Below, in pieces: positions 38,877 through 50,219 of a stretch of 64,000 nucleotides of DNA (position 1 is its first letter; the number at the start of each line of letters is the position of its first letter). The translations under genes and the position numbers were made by a program. Location: contig NW_025954979.1 of assembly GCF_022376445.1 (NCBI RefSeq), forward strand, positions 186,001-250,000, read 5' to 3'. The DNA is from Fomitopsis serialis. Taxonomy: Eukaryota; Basidiomycota; Agaricomycetes; Polyporales; Fomitopsidaceae. The notes below the pieces were generated by a model that saw only the letters and a program-made list of their open reading frames with translations, did not search any database and was not told the DNA's origin.

Positions 38877-39642
38877 ATGTTCGCCGCAGTCAGGTGCGTC
38901 TCATCCGTGCCCTGTCGCAGAGCTTCAGCCTCACGCGTGCTGCAACAGCGCCCTCATCGCCCTCGTTCCCTTCGCGTCTGCGCTCGTCTTGGAGACACCG
39001 ACCGGCTGGCAGAGCAGTACACCTGCTAACATCAGCTGGGTCTCAAGTGCGGGTGACCCTCGACGTTCTCATTCCAGCTGTCCAACCCGGACGAGTTCCA
39101 CAACTCCTACGCCATCGGCAACAACATCCCAGCCAGCAACGACTTCTTCGCGTTCGAGATGCCCACTGTGGCGGTTGGAGCTGGTTACTACGTGTTGGCT
39201 ATCAATATATCGTGAGTGCTGCTGGTACGCATCGTACGCATGGGGCTGATTGTATGCGCAGGAACATCAACCAGGTCTTCGCTCAGACTGGCGAGTTCTC
39301 CATTGCCGCACCACCTGCCTCCGTTCCTCGTCTGCGACTTCTTCTGGTTCCGCCTCGGCCTCGTGAGTAGTGCTACTCTGATAAACCACGCACCTGCATC
39401 TCACGCTGTCTACTCAGCTCCGCCTCGGCCACGTCCTCTGGTGCCTCGTCGGCGGCGTCCTCTACGTCCCCTGCGTCGTCCTCTGGTGGCTCTAGCTCTG
39501 CCGGTGCCTCTACCTCCGCTGCCGGGCCTCTGAGACCACGGGCAGCGGCACCTTCAACGGCGCTGCCCGCTTCGACGTCAGCTTCGGCTCCCTGGCCGTC
39601 GCTGCCATCGGTGTCGTTGCTGGCGCAGTCGTCGCCCTCTGA
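38877..39642 (+). CDS. Ser-rich GPI-anchored cell-surface protein, Kre9/Knh1 domain (frame interrupted)
   Basis: Small secreted protein with a signal peptide, one Kre9/Knh1-type Ig-like domain and a GPI tail. The start exon MFAAV joins (intron 38894-38948) to ALIALVPFASALVLETPTGW. STPANISWVSSAGDP, TFSFQLSNPDEFHNSYAIGN and VGAGYYVLAINIS form the domain. A Ser/Ala/Thr-rich stretch follows, and the C-terminus FGSLAVAAIGVVAGAVVAL is a classic GPI-attachment hydrophobic tail. Three one-base slips are needed (near 39058, 39323 and 39524), each in or beside a C or G run. In agaricomycetes this family is expanded; roles in cell-wall glucan assembly are suggested for yeast relatives only. Either sequence error or a decaying copy; the intact tail favours error. 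Confidence 0.8.
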
Positions 39643-40059
39643 GGAGATGATGTAACGATAGCACGACGCTTCTTTGCTTATGGACAGAGTGGGTTTCTTC
39701 TGGTACTCGGTATACCATGTTCATGGACGAGCACGGACTGTATGGACTTCCCCCGCATTTTGGACTTGCACTTGCTCCCGTTTACGACTTGCATCGTTGT
39801 TTCCGTACTGGATTGAATTCACGATCCAGTTGTGCCACTCGTTTGCCCCAGTACTTTGAGAGCCTTTTAATGTCGACCGTCTGAAAACATTCGTAACATG
39901 AGATTTGCGTGCGATGAGTGCCCATGAGGCTGGCTGACATGCTGATGTGGTGTCGCCGGGGTGGAAATGGCCAACATTCAGGCAGACAGAGACAGAGACC
40001 TGGAAGCAAGCTGCATAATTCGCCAACACCAGGGTCAATGCGTGTACATGCAAGAGTAC
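39643..40059. other. Intergenic between converging 3' ends
   Basis: About 415 bp between the Kre9-like stop and the GH32 stop; 3' UTR-like with no coding signal recognised. Confidence 0.35.
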
Positions 40060-42138
40060 TCAATTACCTGCCCACCACGCGTAGTTGTCAGTTTCCTCCG
40101 GCGTATCGTAGACCAACTGCGTGCTCGTGTTATCCGGCCTTTCTGGCCAAGCTCTCCCCAACCCTTCCCAAACTGTGACCTGCTTGAACGTGACCGACCC
40201 GTTGCCCGCGCCGACAACGTATCCCACTCCCAGAGAGTCGCTCCTCGCCGGGTATGTGCGCCCAATCATCGCGACACGAGAGTTCGCGAAGACCTCGATG
40301 ACTGAATTGTCGAGGAAGATATCGAGCACCAACGGTTCGCGAACGGTGCCAACCTGAGAGCCATTGTATGTATCGAAAAGGAAGAGCGGTGCGACGTGGT
40401 TTGCGGTGTTGACGAACGATGGCTCGAGTAGGGTCGAGGACGTCAAGTTTATATTGAGCATTTCGCGGGCGGGATCATAGGTAATCAGTGTCTGCTCCTC
40501 ACCGTCTGGGCTGCGACGAAGGACAAAGCTGACGTCCGACGTAGTATCAGCCGACATGTCGATCTCCGCATGGATGATGATAGAGTCGCCAGTAACATTC
40601 AGGTCATGGAACTGTCCACGAGTAACATCGCTTGCTGACACGACGACGACGTCTATACGAGTCACTGTCGCGTTCTGTCGCAGTGCAGCGACGACGTCTG
40701 GAGCGGGACGCATGGAAAGGGTGGTCATTGTCCAACTACCTTTTGGGTTCTGTATAGCCGTCCAAGACCCAGGTTGTGATAGGACGCCCTTCGTGTCCGC
40801 AAGGTCTCGAAAGACTTGGACGTACAACTCACGGGGGAGGGAGGTAGCTCCGGCCCAACCCTGTGGGGGCAGCACGGACGTATCGAGGTCCTCGGGTATC
40901 CAGCCAAAGGCGATGCGGCGGTCGTGAAGCTCGTCGTAGAAGGAGTTCCACGCATAGGACTCTCCCCAGTCGATGACGCCCGACGAGCGTATGATGCTTT
41001 CCGCGGAGCCATTCGCTGAGCGCACGATATCAACTTCAGACCAGAGTGGCCAGTGGACGAGTGGGTGCAAGGTGGTGTTCCCGCCTTCCGTGCCCATCAT
41101 GACAAAGTGGTGGGCCGTCACTCCGTCGCCTCCGTTCTCTGTCAGCTCCGGGAGGGAGAACGCGCCTGCAACTTCAAAGTTGAATGCGTAAGAGCCGGAG
41201 TAAGTCTCGGACCATGATGAGTTGCCTGCGACGGAGAAGAGTGGGCCGAGGTATGACCAATGAGTCAGGTTAGATGCCGGTGCAGCGTAGAATTGCAGAC
41301 GCGGCCCGACGTTTTTGATTCCGGATCCGAAGACAGAATAGAAATGCGGCTCATCAGCATTGAGTATTGTGTCCATCTCAGGCCACGGTCCAAAGAAGGG
41401 GTCGCGAAATCCAGTGATATCGAGGTTAGGAGGTGGGCCGGGAATGACAGGGTTGATGCCCAAACCTTCGAACTTCGACCATGTATACCCTCCATCATCC
41501 GAGATCGCGAGGGCTTGCGTCTCCGTGCCATTGACGTAAGAGATATTCCATCCTGTAGGTAGGTGTTTCACTGCGGTGTAGAAGACGAGCATCAGTGTTC
41601 GTTCGCTGGACTTGTCTTCCGCGCGGGAGTCGTGATATTGTATAGGCAAGGCCCAGGTCTCGGTTTGCGTGACGTTCACAAACTGAGCGGACCCTGTGAA
41701 CACTCCAAGGTGATCCATCGACCCATTTGGGCCTGGGGAAAGGGCGACTGCGCTGTTTGCCTCCCATGCACTGACATCTGTCCAGGTTACAAGGTCCCGC
41801 GACGTAGCATGGCCCCAAGAGATGTTGCCCCAGGCAATGTGTGCAGGATGGAACTGGTAGAACAGATGGTAGAGCCCAGAAGAGTGATCATAAGACGGCG
41901 CACACGGATCGTTCATCCACGAGTGTGGTGCAGTGAAATGGGACCTCGGACGCCAACGCGTGAACAGTGTGTTGTTCGGCAAGCTATTGAGATCATGAAT
42001 GATAATCCATAGCTACATTGAGGACACGATAGCTCACGAAGATAGGTCCAGGCGAGCCAAGTTCGTCAGAGAGTAGTCCGGCTGCGACACTGTCGGTAGA
42101 ACAACTGTTAAGGTCAACAACACCACAAAGGCCCACAT
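40060..42138 (-). CDS. Glycoside hydrolase family 32 (invertase/inulinase-like)
   Basis: Secreted beta-fructofuranosidase-type enzyme acting on sucrose or fructans. Exon 1 (42038-42138) encodes a signal peptide, MWAFVVLLTLTVVLPTVSQ. A 54-nt intron (41984-42037, GTGAGC...AATAG) joins to LPNNTLFTRWRPRSHFTAP. GH32 motifs: SWMNDPCAPSYDHSSGLYHL (Asp nucleophile in WMNDP), LYHLFYQFHP, TGFRDPFFGPWPE (RDP motif), and FNFEVAGAFSLPE at the place of the acid/base Glu. The C-terminal beta-sandwich has PLVLDIFLDNSVIEVFANS. The protein of 674 residues is of full length with no frame break over 1.9 kb. Many N-glycosylation sequons (e.g. NISW, NGSM, NSSW) fit a secreted enzyme. Sucrose versus inulin preference cannot be read from sequence. 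Confidence 0.93.
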
Positions 42139-43223
42139 TGCGTTTTCCAGCCTACGACTCGAGAGTCGTCAACTGAACCTGAAAACAGAGCCTGAGTACG
42201 TACTAGAACGAGTCCTCTGAGCAACGCGTAAGGCCTCAGCTGGGCCTCAGCCTCAGCCGTCGGATTCAGTAGAGATTGACTAACCCTGAAGACAGGTGGA
42301 TCAAACGAATGAGGATATTGTATGACGGTCGTTATCGCGGAAAATACTTACACTTACGCCTTAGTTATCGCGTAAGATTTGCTACTTAGTTGACACGTGA
42401 CCCGTACACCTCGGACTTAGATTCGCTCCGTTTCGTACACTTGGTCTCTACAATAATGGATATTTCTGGCCTTGTTAACACTGTATATAGATTACAGTGA
42501 GTCACAGATCCGTTGTCTGCTCATGCTAGATCACTTGATTCTGCTTCGAGGGCTGGTGAATTGCCTAATGCGGAATCATTAGCCAATTGTGGCAACTCTG
42601 TCTGCGGGCCTTTATGCGCGCTGCTGTTCATTGCACGGCGAATCCGGAAGCCACTAATAATTCTATAGAAGGGAGTCTGTAAACTTCCTCTCAGCATGTC
42701 ATCCTCATGACCTCATCATTGACGAGACGTATGGCCGGGATGCTTCAGTAGAATCTCCGATGAGAGCCATAGTCATGAGCCTGTGGTTCTCACTATATCG
42801 AAGAGAACAGGTGATGCAACACATAAAAGAAGGCGTATGAAATTTATGAAGAGACATTATACATGAAAGAGAATAAGGGAAACGCCTGGCGCAGCGGCCC
42901 TGGCAGGCGCGATGCTCATCCCGATTAGGCAAGTACCGCATCGGCGCGTTCGGACGGCGCCAATCACACTAAGTTCAAGTCGGGAAAGTAAGACTTGCCG
43001 GTAAGTATTTTCCACGAAAACGTCACTCATAATATTGCGTAGCTTCGGTGTCCCACACTGGCAACTTGAAGGGCCACAACCCACCACAAAGACTTCACCA
43101 CTTATTCTGTCAGCTTCGCGCCAGCGACCAACACACTGAGATGAATCCCATAGCAATCTGCACACCATTCCAAGCTCCTTGCTGCCATAGACAAGAGGTA
43201 CATTCAGGAAAAGAAAAACGAAC
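42139..43223. other. Intergenic, GH32 promoter and tRNA downstream region
   Basis: About 1.08 kb. Close to the GH32 start lie a perfect 7-bp inverted repeat (42154-42169) and, further up, repeated words GGCCTCAGC (42233, 42243) and GTTATCGCG (42331, 42364). The distal half is AT-richer and shows no gene. Confidence 0.5.
42154..42169. promoter_or_regulatory. Inverted repeat just upstream of the GH32 start
   Basis: ACGACTC-GA-GAGTCGT: perfect 7-bp arms with a 2-bp spacer, 16-31 bases before the GH32 ATG. It could be a regulator site or a 5' UTR hairpin. Confidence 0.35.
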
Positions 43224-43316
43224 TGGCCCACGCCGGGGTCGAACCGACGACCTTGGCGTACGTAAGCAACTCTCACGGTATTAGCACCACGCTCTAACCA
43301 ACTGAGCTAGTCGACC
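43224..43316 (-). tRNA. tRNA-Ile (AAU anticodon) with 19-nt intron
   Basis: On the minus strand the sequence folds as a tRNA. Acceptor GGTCGAC pairs with GTGGGCC (one G-G mismatch at 5-68). D arm GCTC...GAGC. Anticodon stem TGGTG/CGCCA with loop CTAATA-intron-A. T arm GTCGG-TTCGACC-CCGGC. Discriminator A is at 43224. The anticodon AAU (read as IAU) specifies isoleucine. The intron of 19 nt (CCGTGAGAGTTGCTTACGT) sits at the canonical 37/38 position. Mature length 74 nt; CCA is not encoded. Confidence 0.88.
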
Positions 43317-43454
43317 TCGTCCAACAGATATTACTAGAGATTAAGCAGTGCTGCTATCGCCGCTACGCCTGTCTCAGCCATCGGTTTTGACCAAGTCTTC
43401 TGGACCACGTCGCGTTGTCTGGAACGCGCACATTATCCCGCTCTCGTTGCCGTC

Positions 43455-46400
43455 ATGTCTCTAGTCTCAAAGAAGGATGAAGAAAGTGGTCTGAGCACCT
43501 ACTACAATAACAAGACCACCGTCATCCAGGAGGCACGCGTGTTCAACGACTCTCCCATTAGTCCGCGAAGATGCAGGGCACTGCTCACTCGCATCGTGTT
43601 CTTACTCTATGTCGGGGAGACCTTTGGTACGCAGGAGGCGACGACGCTGTTCTTTGGGACGACGAAGTTGTTCCAACATAAGGACGTGAGTTGTACACCT
43701 GATAGGGAAATGGGCGTACTCAATGACATGTATGGCTGCGCATAGAGTGCCCTCCGGCAGATGGTGTACCTGGCGATTAAGGAGCTGGCCAGCACGGCGG
43801 AGGACGTGATCATGGTAACGAGTAGTATCATGAAGGACATGCAGCCCAACTCGGAGGTCATCTACAGACCAAACGCGATCCGGGCATTATGCCGTATCAT
43901 CGACGTGCGTGATATAACTGCTGTCTGCGTAGGCAGTGGACGATTGACCGCACACACAGCCGTCTATGGCGCAAGGTGTAGAGCGGTTCTTCAAAGCAGC
44001 GATAGTCGACAAGAACCCGTCCATCTCCTCTGCCGCGCTTGTCTCGGCCTACCACCTGTTTCCTAACGCAAAGGACGTCGTGAAGAGGTGGGTGAACGAG
44101 GCGCAGGAAGCGGTTAGCGGCAAGTCCTCCGGTTCCTTCTTTGGCGGGAACACTGGCGGCGGTTACCTTGGATGGGGAGGCTCGTCCTCGCAACCCACGA
44201 ACGGATATTCGCCTGTGCCATCTACCAGCAATATCACCCAGTACCATGCGTTGGGTCTGCTCTACTTGATTCGCCAGCAGGATCGTATGGCAATCACGAA
44301 GATGATCCAGCAGCTGGGTGGAGGGAAATCGGGTGCCGGAACTACGCTCAAGAACCCTATGGCGTTATGCATGCTCATCCGCTATGCAGCGAAGATCATG
44401 GAAGAGGACCCGAAGTACGTGTTTTGGTCTGGAAGACATCGCACTGACCTTTCATGCCCGGCGTAGTATGCAGAGACAGATGTTCGACCTCTTGGAAGGC
44501 TGGTTGCGGCACAAGAGTGACATGGTCAACCTCGAGGCGGCTGCGCCATCTGTGAGATGAAGGGAGTTACTGCCCAGCAGCTCACAAGGTCTATCGCAGG
44601 TATGCGTCGAAGGTCGTGGCAACGAAGAATCCCATTCACGAGTATCATTTGACAGTGCTTCAACTCTTCCTTTCGTCTCCAAAGTCTACGCTGAAGTTCG
44701 CTGCAACCCGGACATTGGCAGCGTTAGCTGTGAACCACCCTCAGAGTGTGGCTGCTTGCAACATGGACTTGGAGAACCTCATCTCGGACCAGAACCGCAG
44801 TGTTGCAACCTACGCCATCACAACCCTCTTGAAGGTGCGACACATTGTGTCGACAATATTCTTCCTGTGCTGAGGAATCATGCAGACTGGCAACGAAGCC
44901 TCCGTAGATCGCCTCATGAAGCAGATCACAGGCTTTATGAGCGAGATCAGCGACGAGTTCAAGGTCATCATCGTCGACGCCATCCGCTCGCTCTGCCTCA
45001 AGTTCCCGTCCAAGCACGCGTCCATGCTCGCCTTCCTGTCGGGTGTGCTCCGCGATGAGGGCGGTTACGACTTCAAGCGCGCCGTCGTCGAGGCCATCTT
45101 CGACATGATCAAATTCATCGGAGACTGCAAGGAGCAGGCGCTCTCACACCTATGTGAGTTCATCGAGGATTGCGAGTTCACAAAGCTCTCCGTGCGGATC
45201 TTGCATCTACTTGGTGCGGAGGGCCCAAAGGCGCCGCAGCCGACGAAGTATATCCGGTATATCTATAACCGTGTGGTGCTGGAGAACGCTACCGTCCGCG
45301 CTGCGGCGGTAGCGAGCTTGGCGAAATTCGGCCTCAACGGATTGGATGAGAAGCTGGCTAGCAGCGTCAGGGTCCTTCTCAACCGGTCAGTGAACAGGAT
45401 CCGTGTATTCATTCCGATCCTTATCCTGTCCACAGGTGTCTGGATGATGTGGACGATGAGGTCCGGGATCGTGCTGCGCTCTATTTGAAGGTGTATGAAG
45501 ATCCGCCACTAGTAACTACGTACGTAAAAGAAGGTACGTCCCTGTTATCTCTGGGCTTCGATGCGCTGCTCACAGAAGCATGTAGAGTCGATCTTCTCCC
45601 TCGGTGCCCTCGAGTCAAAGCTGGTGTCATACATGAGTGATCCCGAGTCCTTTGACAAGCCCTTCGATACTTCCTCAATACCTAAAATCAGCAAGGATCA
45701 GGCTGCGAAGGAGGTCGCTCGTAAGTAGCAAGCCCTCCAGCAAGCTGTTAAGTGGACCCTGACGTGCCTGTTTAGGTCCCAGCAGTTTGGACACTATCGG
45801 TGTGCCTTCGACATCAAAGGCCGCAACTCCTCCGCCTCAAACGGCTGCGGAAACGCAGTCCGCATACGCACAGCAGCTTATAGATGTACCAGAGTTCGCA
45901 GACTATGGCCCTGTGCTCAACAGCAGCTCCAAGCCTTCCCAGCTCACGGAGGCAGAAACAGAGTACCAAGTGTCATGTGTCAAGCACATATTCAAGGAGC
46001 ACGTTGTATTCCAGGTGAGTACATGCCTTTCCCCCGACGTATGGCTCCGGCTGAGCGTATTCTCGCTAGTTCAATGTTGCAAATACGATTCCGGACACAG
46101 TTCTGGAACAGGTGTCAGTCGTGATGCAGTCACAGACAGAGTCGGGACTCACAGAAGACTTCATCATTCCTTCGCCCACACTATCACAAGCGAATCACCC
46201 GGAATCGTATACGTCTCATTCACGCGCGACAGCCCAGAAGATTACATCTTGGCATCGTTCCAATGTGTCCTCAAGTTCGTCAGCAAAGAGGTGGACCCAT
46301 CGACAGGCGAACCCGAGGAGGAGGGCTACGAAGACGACTACCAGCTGGAGGAGACCGAGCTTGCTGCGGGCGACTACATCATTCCCAGCTACGCGACTTT

Positions 46401-46769
46401 CTCGTCAGAGTGGGACCGTATGCGCGATGGGGCAACCGCAACGGAAACCTTCGCCCTATCTGCAATGGAGTCCATGAAAGGTACGCCGGATCTCAGTGTC
46501 AGGTATAGACGTGTCTCACGTCTGTGGCAGCCGCATGCGACTCTATCGTCGAGATTCTCAATATGCAGCCGCTGGGCGGCACGGAGGAGCCTCAAAACCC
46601 GACCGTGCATACATTGCAACTGTCTGGCTTGATCCCAGGCGGAGGCGGGAAGGTGCTCGTACGGTGCCGGATGGCCTACTCAAAGGCGCAGGGTGTCACG
46701 CTGGAGCTGGCCGTCCGCGCAGAACAGCAGCAAGCTTGCGGACTGGTGATCACAGCTATCGGTGGTTGA
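43455..46769 (+). CDS. SEC21: Coatomer subunit gamma (gamma-COP)
   Basis: Large adaptin-like subunit of the COPI coat for Golgi-to-ER transport. N-terminus [20 protein letters not shown], then [40 protein letters not shown] and [20 protein letters not shown]: the start of the HEAT-like trunk. Later [20 protein letters not shown] is seen. The C-terminal appendage shows [20 protein letters not shown] and [20 protein letters not shown], ending with [12 protein letters not shown] Gly/Ser-rich loop ([20 protein letters not shown]) lies in the trunk and is not part of the core family. About ten introns keep phase. One frame slip is probable near 46175 (IIPSP to SESPG). It follows tRNA-Ile on the opposite strand. 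Confidence 0.94.
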
Positions 46770-47277
46770 GTTACCGTGTAGACGAGGCCTTTTCGCGTTG
46801 TTGGATGTGTATCGGACGTTTGTCGTAAATTCCCAGTATCTATTTGTGCATGAGAGGTGGTGGAGGCAAACGAGAGCCGTTGTCCCACAGCTGGGTGGTC
46901 TTTGAGTCTCGACGCGGGGCGAGTGAGAAAGCTGGTGATTTAGCGTACTGGGGGAGGGCCCGTGGCTCTCCCGTCGCCGGTCGTTCCACCCTTTCCTTCA
47001 CAAAAGCACACGATGTCTTGTGCCTTTCATTGCTCTCGCTACGGGGAAGCTGCGCCACGCAGCCGCTGTACTCGTGTCCCGTCTGATTCCTGGATAACCG
47101 TGCAGTCGTACGACCGGACGAGGCGCACACCTGTCGCACTTTTCGGATTTACCCCAGCCGCCGCCCCGCATTCGCCCCCTAATAGATCAGAGGCGCAGTC
47201 GCCGATCGCTGACTCGCGTCCCGCCCTGGCCAGTCAGGGCTTCCGAATTGCTGCAGCAGTACACCGGTGCGAGGAGG
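46770..47277. other. Intergenic, promoter of pantothenate kinase
   Basis: About 510 bp between gamma-COP stop and the pantothenate kinase start. Open frames here are short and unlike any family; presumed 3' UTR followed by promoter and 5' UTR. Confidence 0.35.
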
Positions 47278-49085
47278 ATGTCGGGGCCAACGCTGCCTGG
47301 CGCGAAGGCGATCCATGTCGACACCCGCGGGGCACTCATACTGGACGAGGAGTCACCCGACGTGCGTTGCTCATTCGCCTCCCGCATTTCGTCATTCTGA
47401 TTGTGTGCACTAGACCCGCGACAGTCGCGGCATCTACCTTCCGAATTACATCGAGCCAGTGTCCCACATAGCAGTCGATGTACGATCTGCAGTACGCCTC
47501 TTTCGTTCACTCGCATGCTGACCTTTGCCTCCAGATTGGTGGCTCGCTGGCAAAAGTAGTCTACTTCACCCGCTCCCCGGAACCGCCAAAGTCACCGTCA
47601 GTAGCGGCTACGCGGGGCTCGGGCTCGAGCGCCGCCAGCGACCTCTCCTCCCCCATCTCATCTTCACCACCCCGAGATACCCCCGTCTCTGGCTCTCCAA
47701 CCTCGAGCGCAAAGTACAACGCAAAACTCAACGGCGCACTCACACCAGCGGTGCTCGAGAACGGCCATGCAAGCCCGCCCGCACCCGAGCACCCCCTCCT
47801 CGACCACCGCTTCCTGCAGGGCTCGCTTCTCCGGCGAGCGTCCGTGCAGCACTTTCCCGGCGGGCAGCTGAACTTTGAGCGGTACGAGACGGAGCACATC
47901 GACGCGTGCGTCGAGTTCATCCAGGGGCTCATCGAGCACAGCGCCGCGCTCAACGGCGTGCCCATCGCGGAGATGCGGCGCTCCGTCAAGATCATGGCGA
48001 CGGGCGGGGGCGCGCACAAGTTCCACGAGCTCTTCGGGCAGGAGCTGTGCGTCGAGGTGCGGCGGGAGGACGAGATGGAGTGTCTGATCGAGGGCCTCAA
48101 GTTCATCACGCTCATCCCGGACGAGGTGTACTACTTCTCCGACGAGCTCATCGACGCGGTGTCGCACCCGGGCGGCACCCTCGAGCGGCCGAGCCCGAAC
48201 CCGCCCAAGTACGCGGTGACGTTCGTGCAGGACCCGACGCCGCAGCTGCCGTGCCTGCTGGTGAACATCGGCTCGGGCGTGTCGATCATCAAGGTGGACG
48301 AGGACGGCACGTACGAGCGCGTGAGCGGGACGAGTCTGGGGGCGGGACGCTGTGGGGGCTCTTGAGCCTGTTGACGCCGGCGACGACGTTCGACGGTGCG
48401 TACGTCAGGATCTGCGCCCGCGCGTGATCGTCCTCATTGCTTTCCCCCGCAGAGATCCTCGAGCTGTCCGAGAAGGGCGACAACTCCAAGGTGGACATGC
48501 TCGTCGGGGATATCTACGGGTCGGACTACAGCAAGCTCGGGCTGAAGTCGACTATGATCGCGAGCTCGTTCGGCAAGGTGTTCAAGAACCGCGAGCAGAA
48601 GGGCACCTTCACGCCGGAGGACATTTCGAAGAGCCTGCTGTACGCGGTATCGAACAACATCGGGCAGATAGCGTGCGTCAGCTGCCTGTCCATATCTGCC
48701 ATCTCTATTTGTTGACCGGCGTGTGGTGACGCAGCTACATGAACGCGGAGAAGTACAACCTCGAGCGCATCTACTTTGGGGGCTTCTACATCCGGGGTAC
48801 GCTACTGCCCCACCGTTGACGATCGCGCTGTGTCCATCTGACTGGTTGATTGTCTGCCGGGTGCAGGCCATGCGGCGACTATCAGCACATTGTCGTACGC
48901 TATCAGGTTCTGGAGCAAGGGCACCAAGCGCGCGATGTTTCTTCGGCACGAGGGCTTCCTGTGAGTGGTGCTGCTTATATGAGTGCCCCCGTTCCATCGC
49001 TGAGGTGTCTGTACGTCTATGCAGCGGTGCGATAGGAGCGTGGATCAAGAACATCGGAGAAGAGCAAGAAGAAGTGTCGATGTGA
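47278..49085 (+). CDS. CAB1: Pantothenate kinase (type II)
   Basis: First step of CoA synthesis: phosphorylation of pantothenate. Start MSGPTLPGAKAIHVDTRGAL, then two introns lead to TRDSRGIYLPNYIEPVSHIA and VDIGGSLAKVVYF, the actin-like ATP phosphate-1 loop. IKIMATGGGAHKFHELF-like sequence (KIMATGGGAHKFHELFGQEL), DEMECLIEGLKFI, LLVNIGSGVSIIKVDEDGTY and RVSGTSLGGGT-type motifs follow. The C-terminus is RIYFGGFYIRGHAATISTLS ... KNIGEEQEEVSM. A Ser/Pro-rich insert (about 47580-47760) sits after the first domain strand, as in other basidiomycetes. The frame slips in a run of five G at 48338-48342, inside the SGTSLGGGT motif; one more G restores it. Introns keep phase elsewhere. Confidence 0.93.
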
Positions 49086-50219
49086 TGCTTGTGCCTCGGC
49101 GGTTCCCATGTCAGGGAGAGTTAAGTACATGGTATCTAGGAGTCAAATTTATCGGTGGGACAATGAAACCTCTGTACAGTAGACGCACGTACCTTACATT
49201 CTGCGACTGTCCGGACGTGTCCCTGGCTGACACATGTGCGAAGGCGACACACGCCACTTTGTCTCGTCTCGGTGGTTCGAAGAGCATATTCGAGACAGAG
49301 CAGATCGGATCAGTGTACTGCGTAACGGCATCGGACGCACTGGCTGAATCTGGGCGGCTACAGCGGATGACCGGGACGCAAGGAGCTAACCTGAGTGCAC
49401 TGGAGCTGTGGGAGTCAGGACGTGCTGGCGCTAGCGCTCCGAGTGGCGTGCAGAATGGTTGTAAGTATGTACTGCTTCCCAAACAGCGCCGTTCATGCAG
49501 TGGTCTACCTGGCTGAAGGTGGTTTGAACATGAAGTGCAAGATTGGAAGACGTCATCACGATGAGTGAGTGAATAAGATCATCTATCAGATCCGATTTTA
49601 TTCGCCTTCGGTGGATATCTACGCCGAGGCGGCACAGCATTCAGCATCTACTCGAACCACAAATCATCCAGAGCAAAACAGGCTGTGGACAGGACGACAA
49701 GATGGCAGGCGACCGCAGCGCGATGAATGGGATGTGATATGCAGGGCAGGATCATGGACAGATCATGGACAGTGGTCTGTCAGACGGCGTGCATTACAGC
49801 GGCCAGCATTGTCACTAGACGCCCATAAGGTCAAGAGGCAATCATGCGCACGTGGACGGGTTGCGAGGGATCTGGTCATGGATGAACACACAGGCACCGC
49901 TTCAGTCCTCCATCAGCCAGAGCCTTCCCCGCCCGCGCATGCAGCCTGCGCTGGCTGCACCGACGCAGAGGACGGGGACACTGCGGCGGGCAACCGGGTA
50001 GGCGGGCTGCTGGGCCGGGCGGAAGAGAGAGAGCAAAAGCGCGGCCGTGGCCGGAGAGTGATGGCATAATTTGAATGCACCGTGGGACAGTTGTCTGTTC
50101 TCGGACAGCTGCATAAGTGTCCACCTGCTTAATTTTCCTGCTTAAAGAGCCGAACTGCCCCCCTATAGCGCACGCTTTGTCACTGTCCCCATCTCTTTCC
50201 TCCCTCCCCGTTGTCCGCC
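49086..50219. other. Intergenic, upstream of homeobox gene
   Basis: About 1.13 kb. Plus-strand open frames (49019-49516, 49569-50069) and a minus-strand frame (49876-50400) show no recognisable domain. An 11-bp tandem repeat lies at 49750-49771. The last 120 bp is pyrimidine-rich, as expected of a 5' UTR. Long upstream regions are usual for developmental regulators. Confidence 0.45.
49750..49771. repeat. 11-bp tandem repeat
   Basis: GATCATGGACA twice in direct tandem in the homeobox upstream region. Function unknown. Confidence 0.7.
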
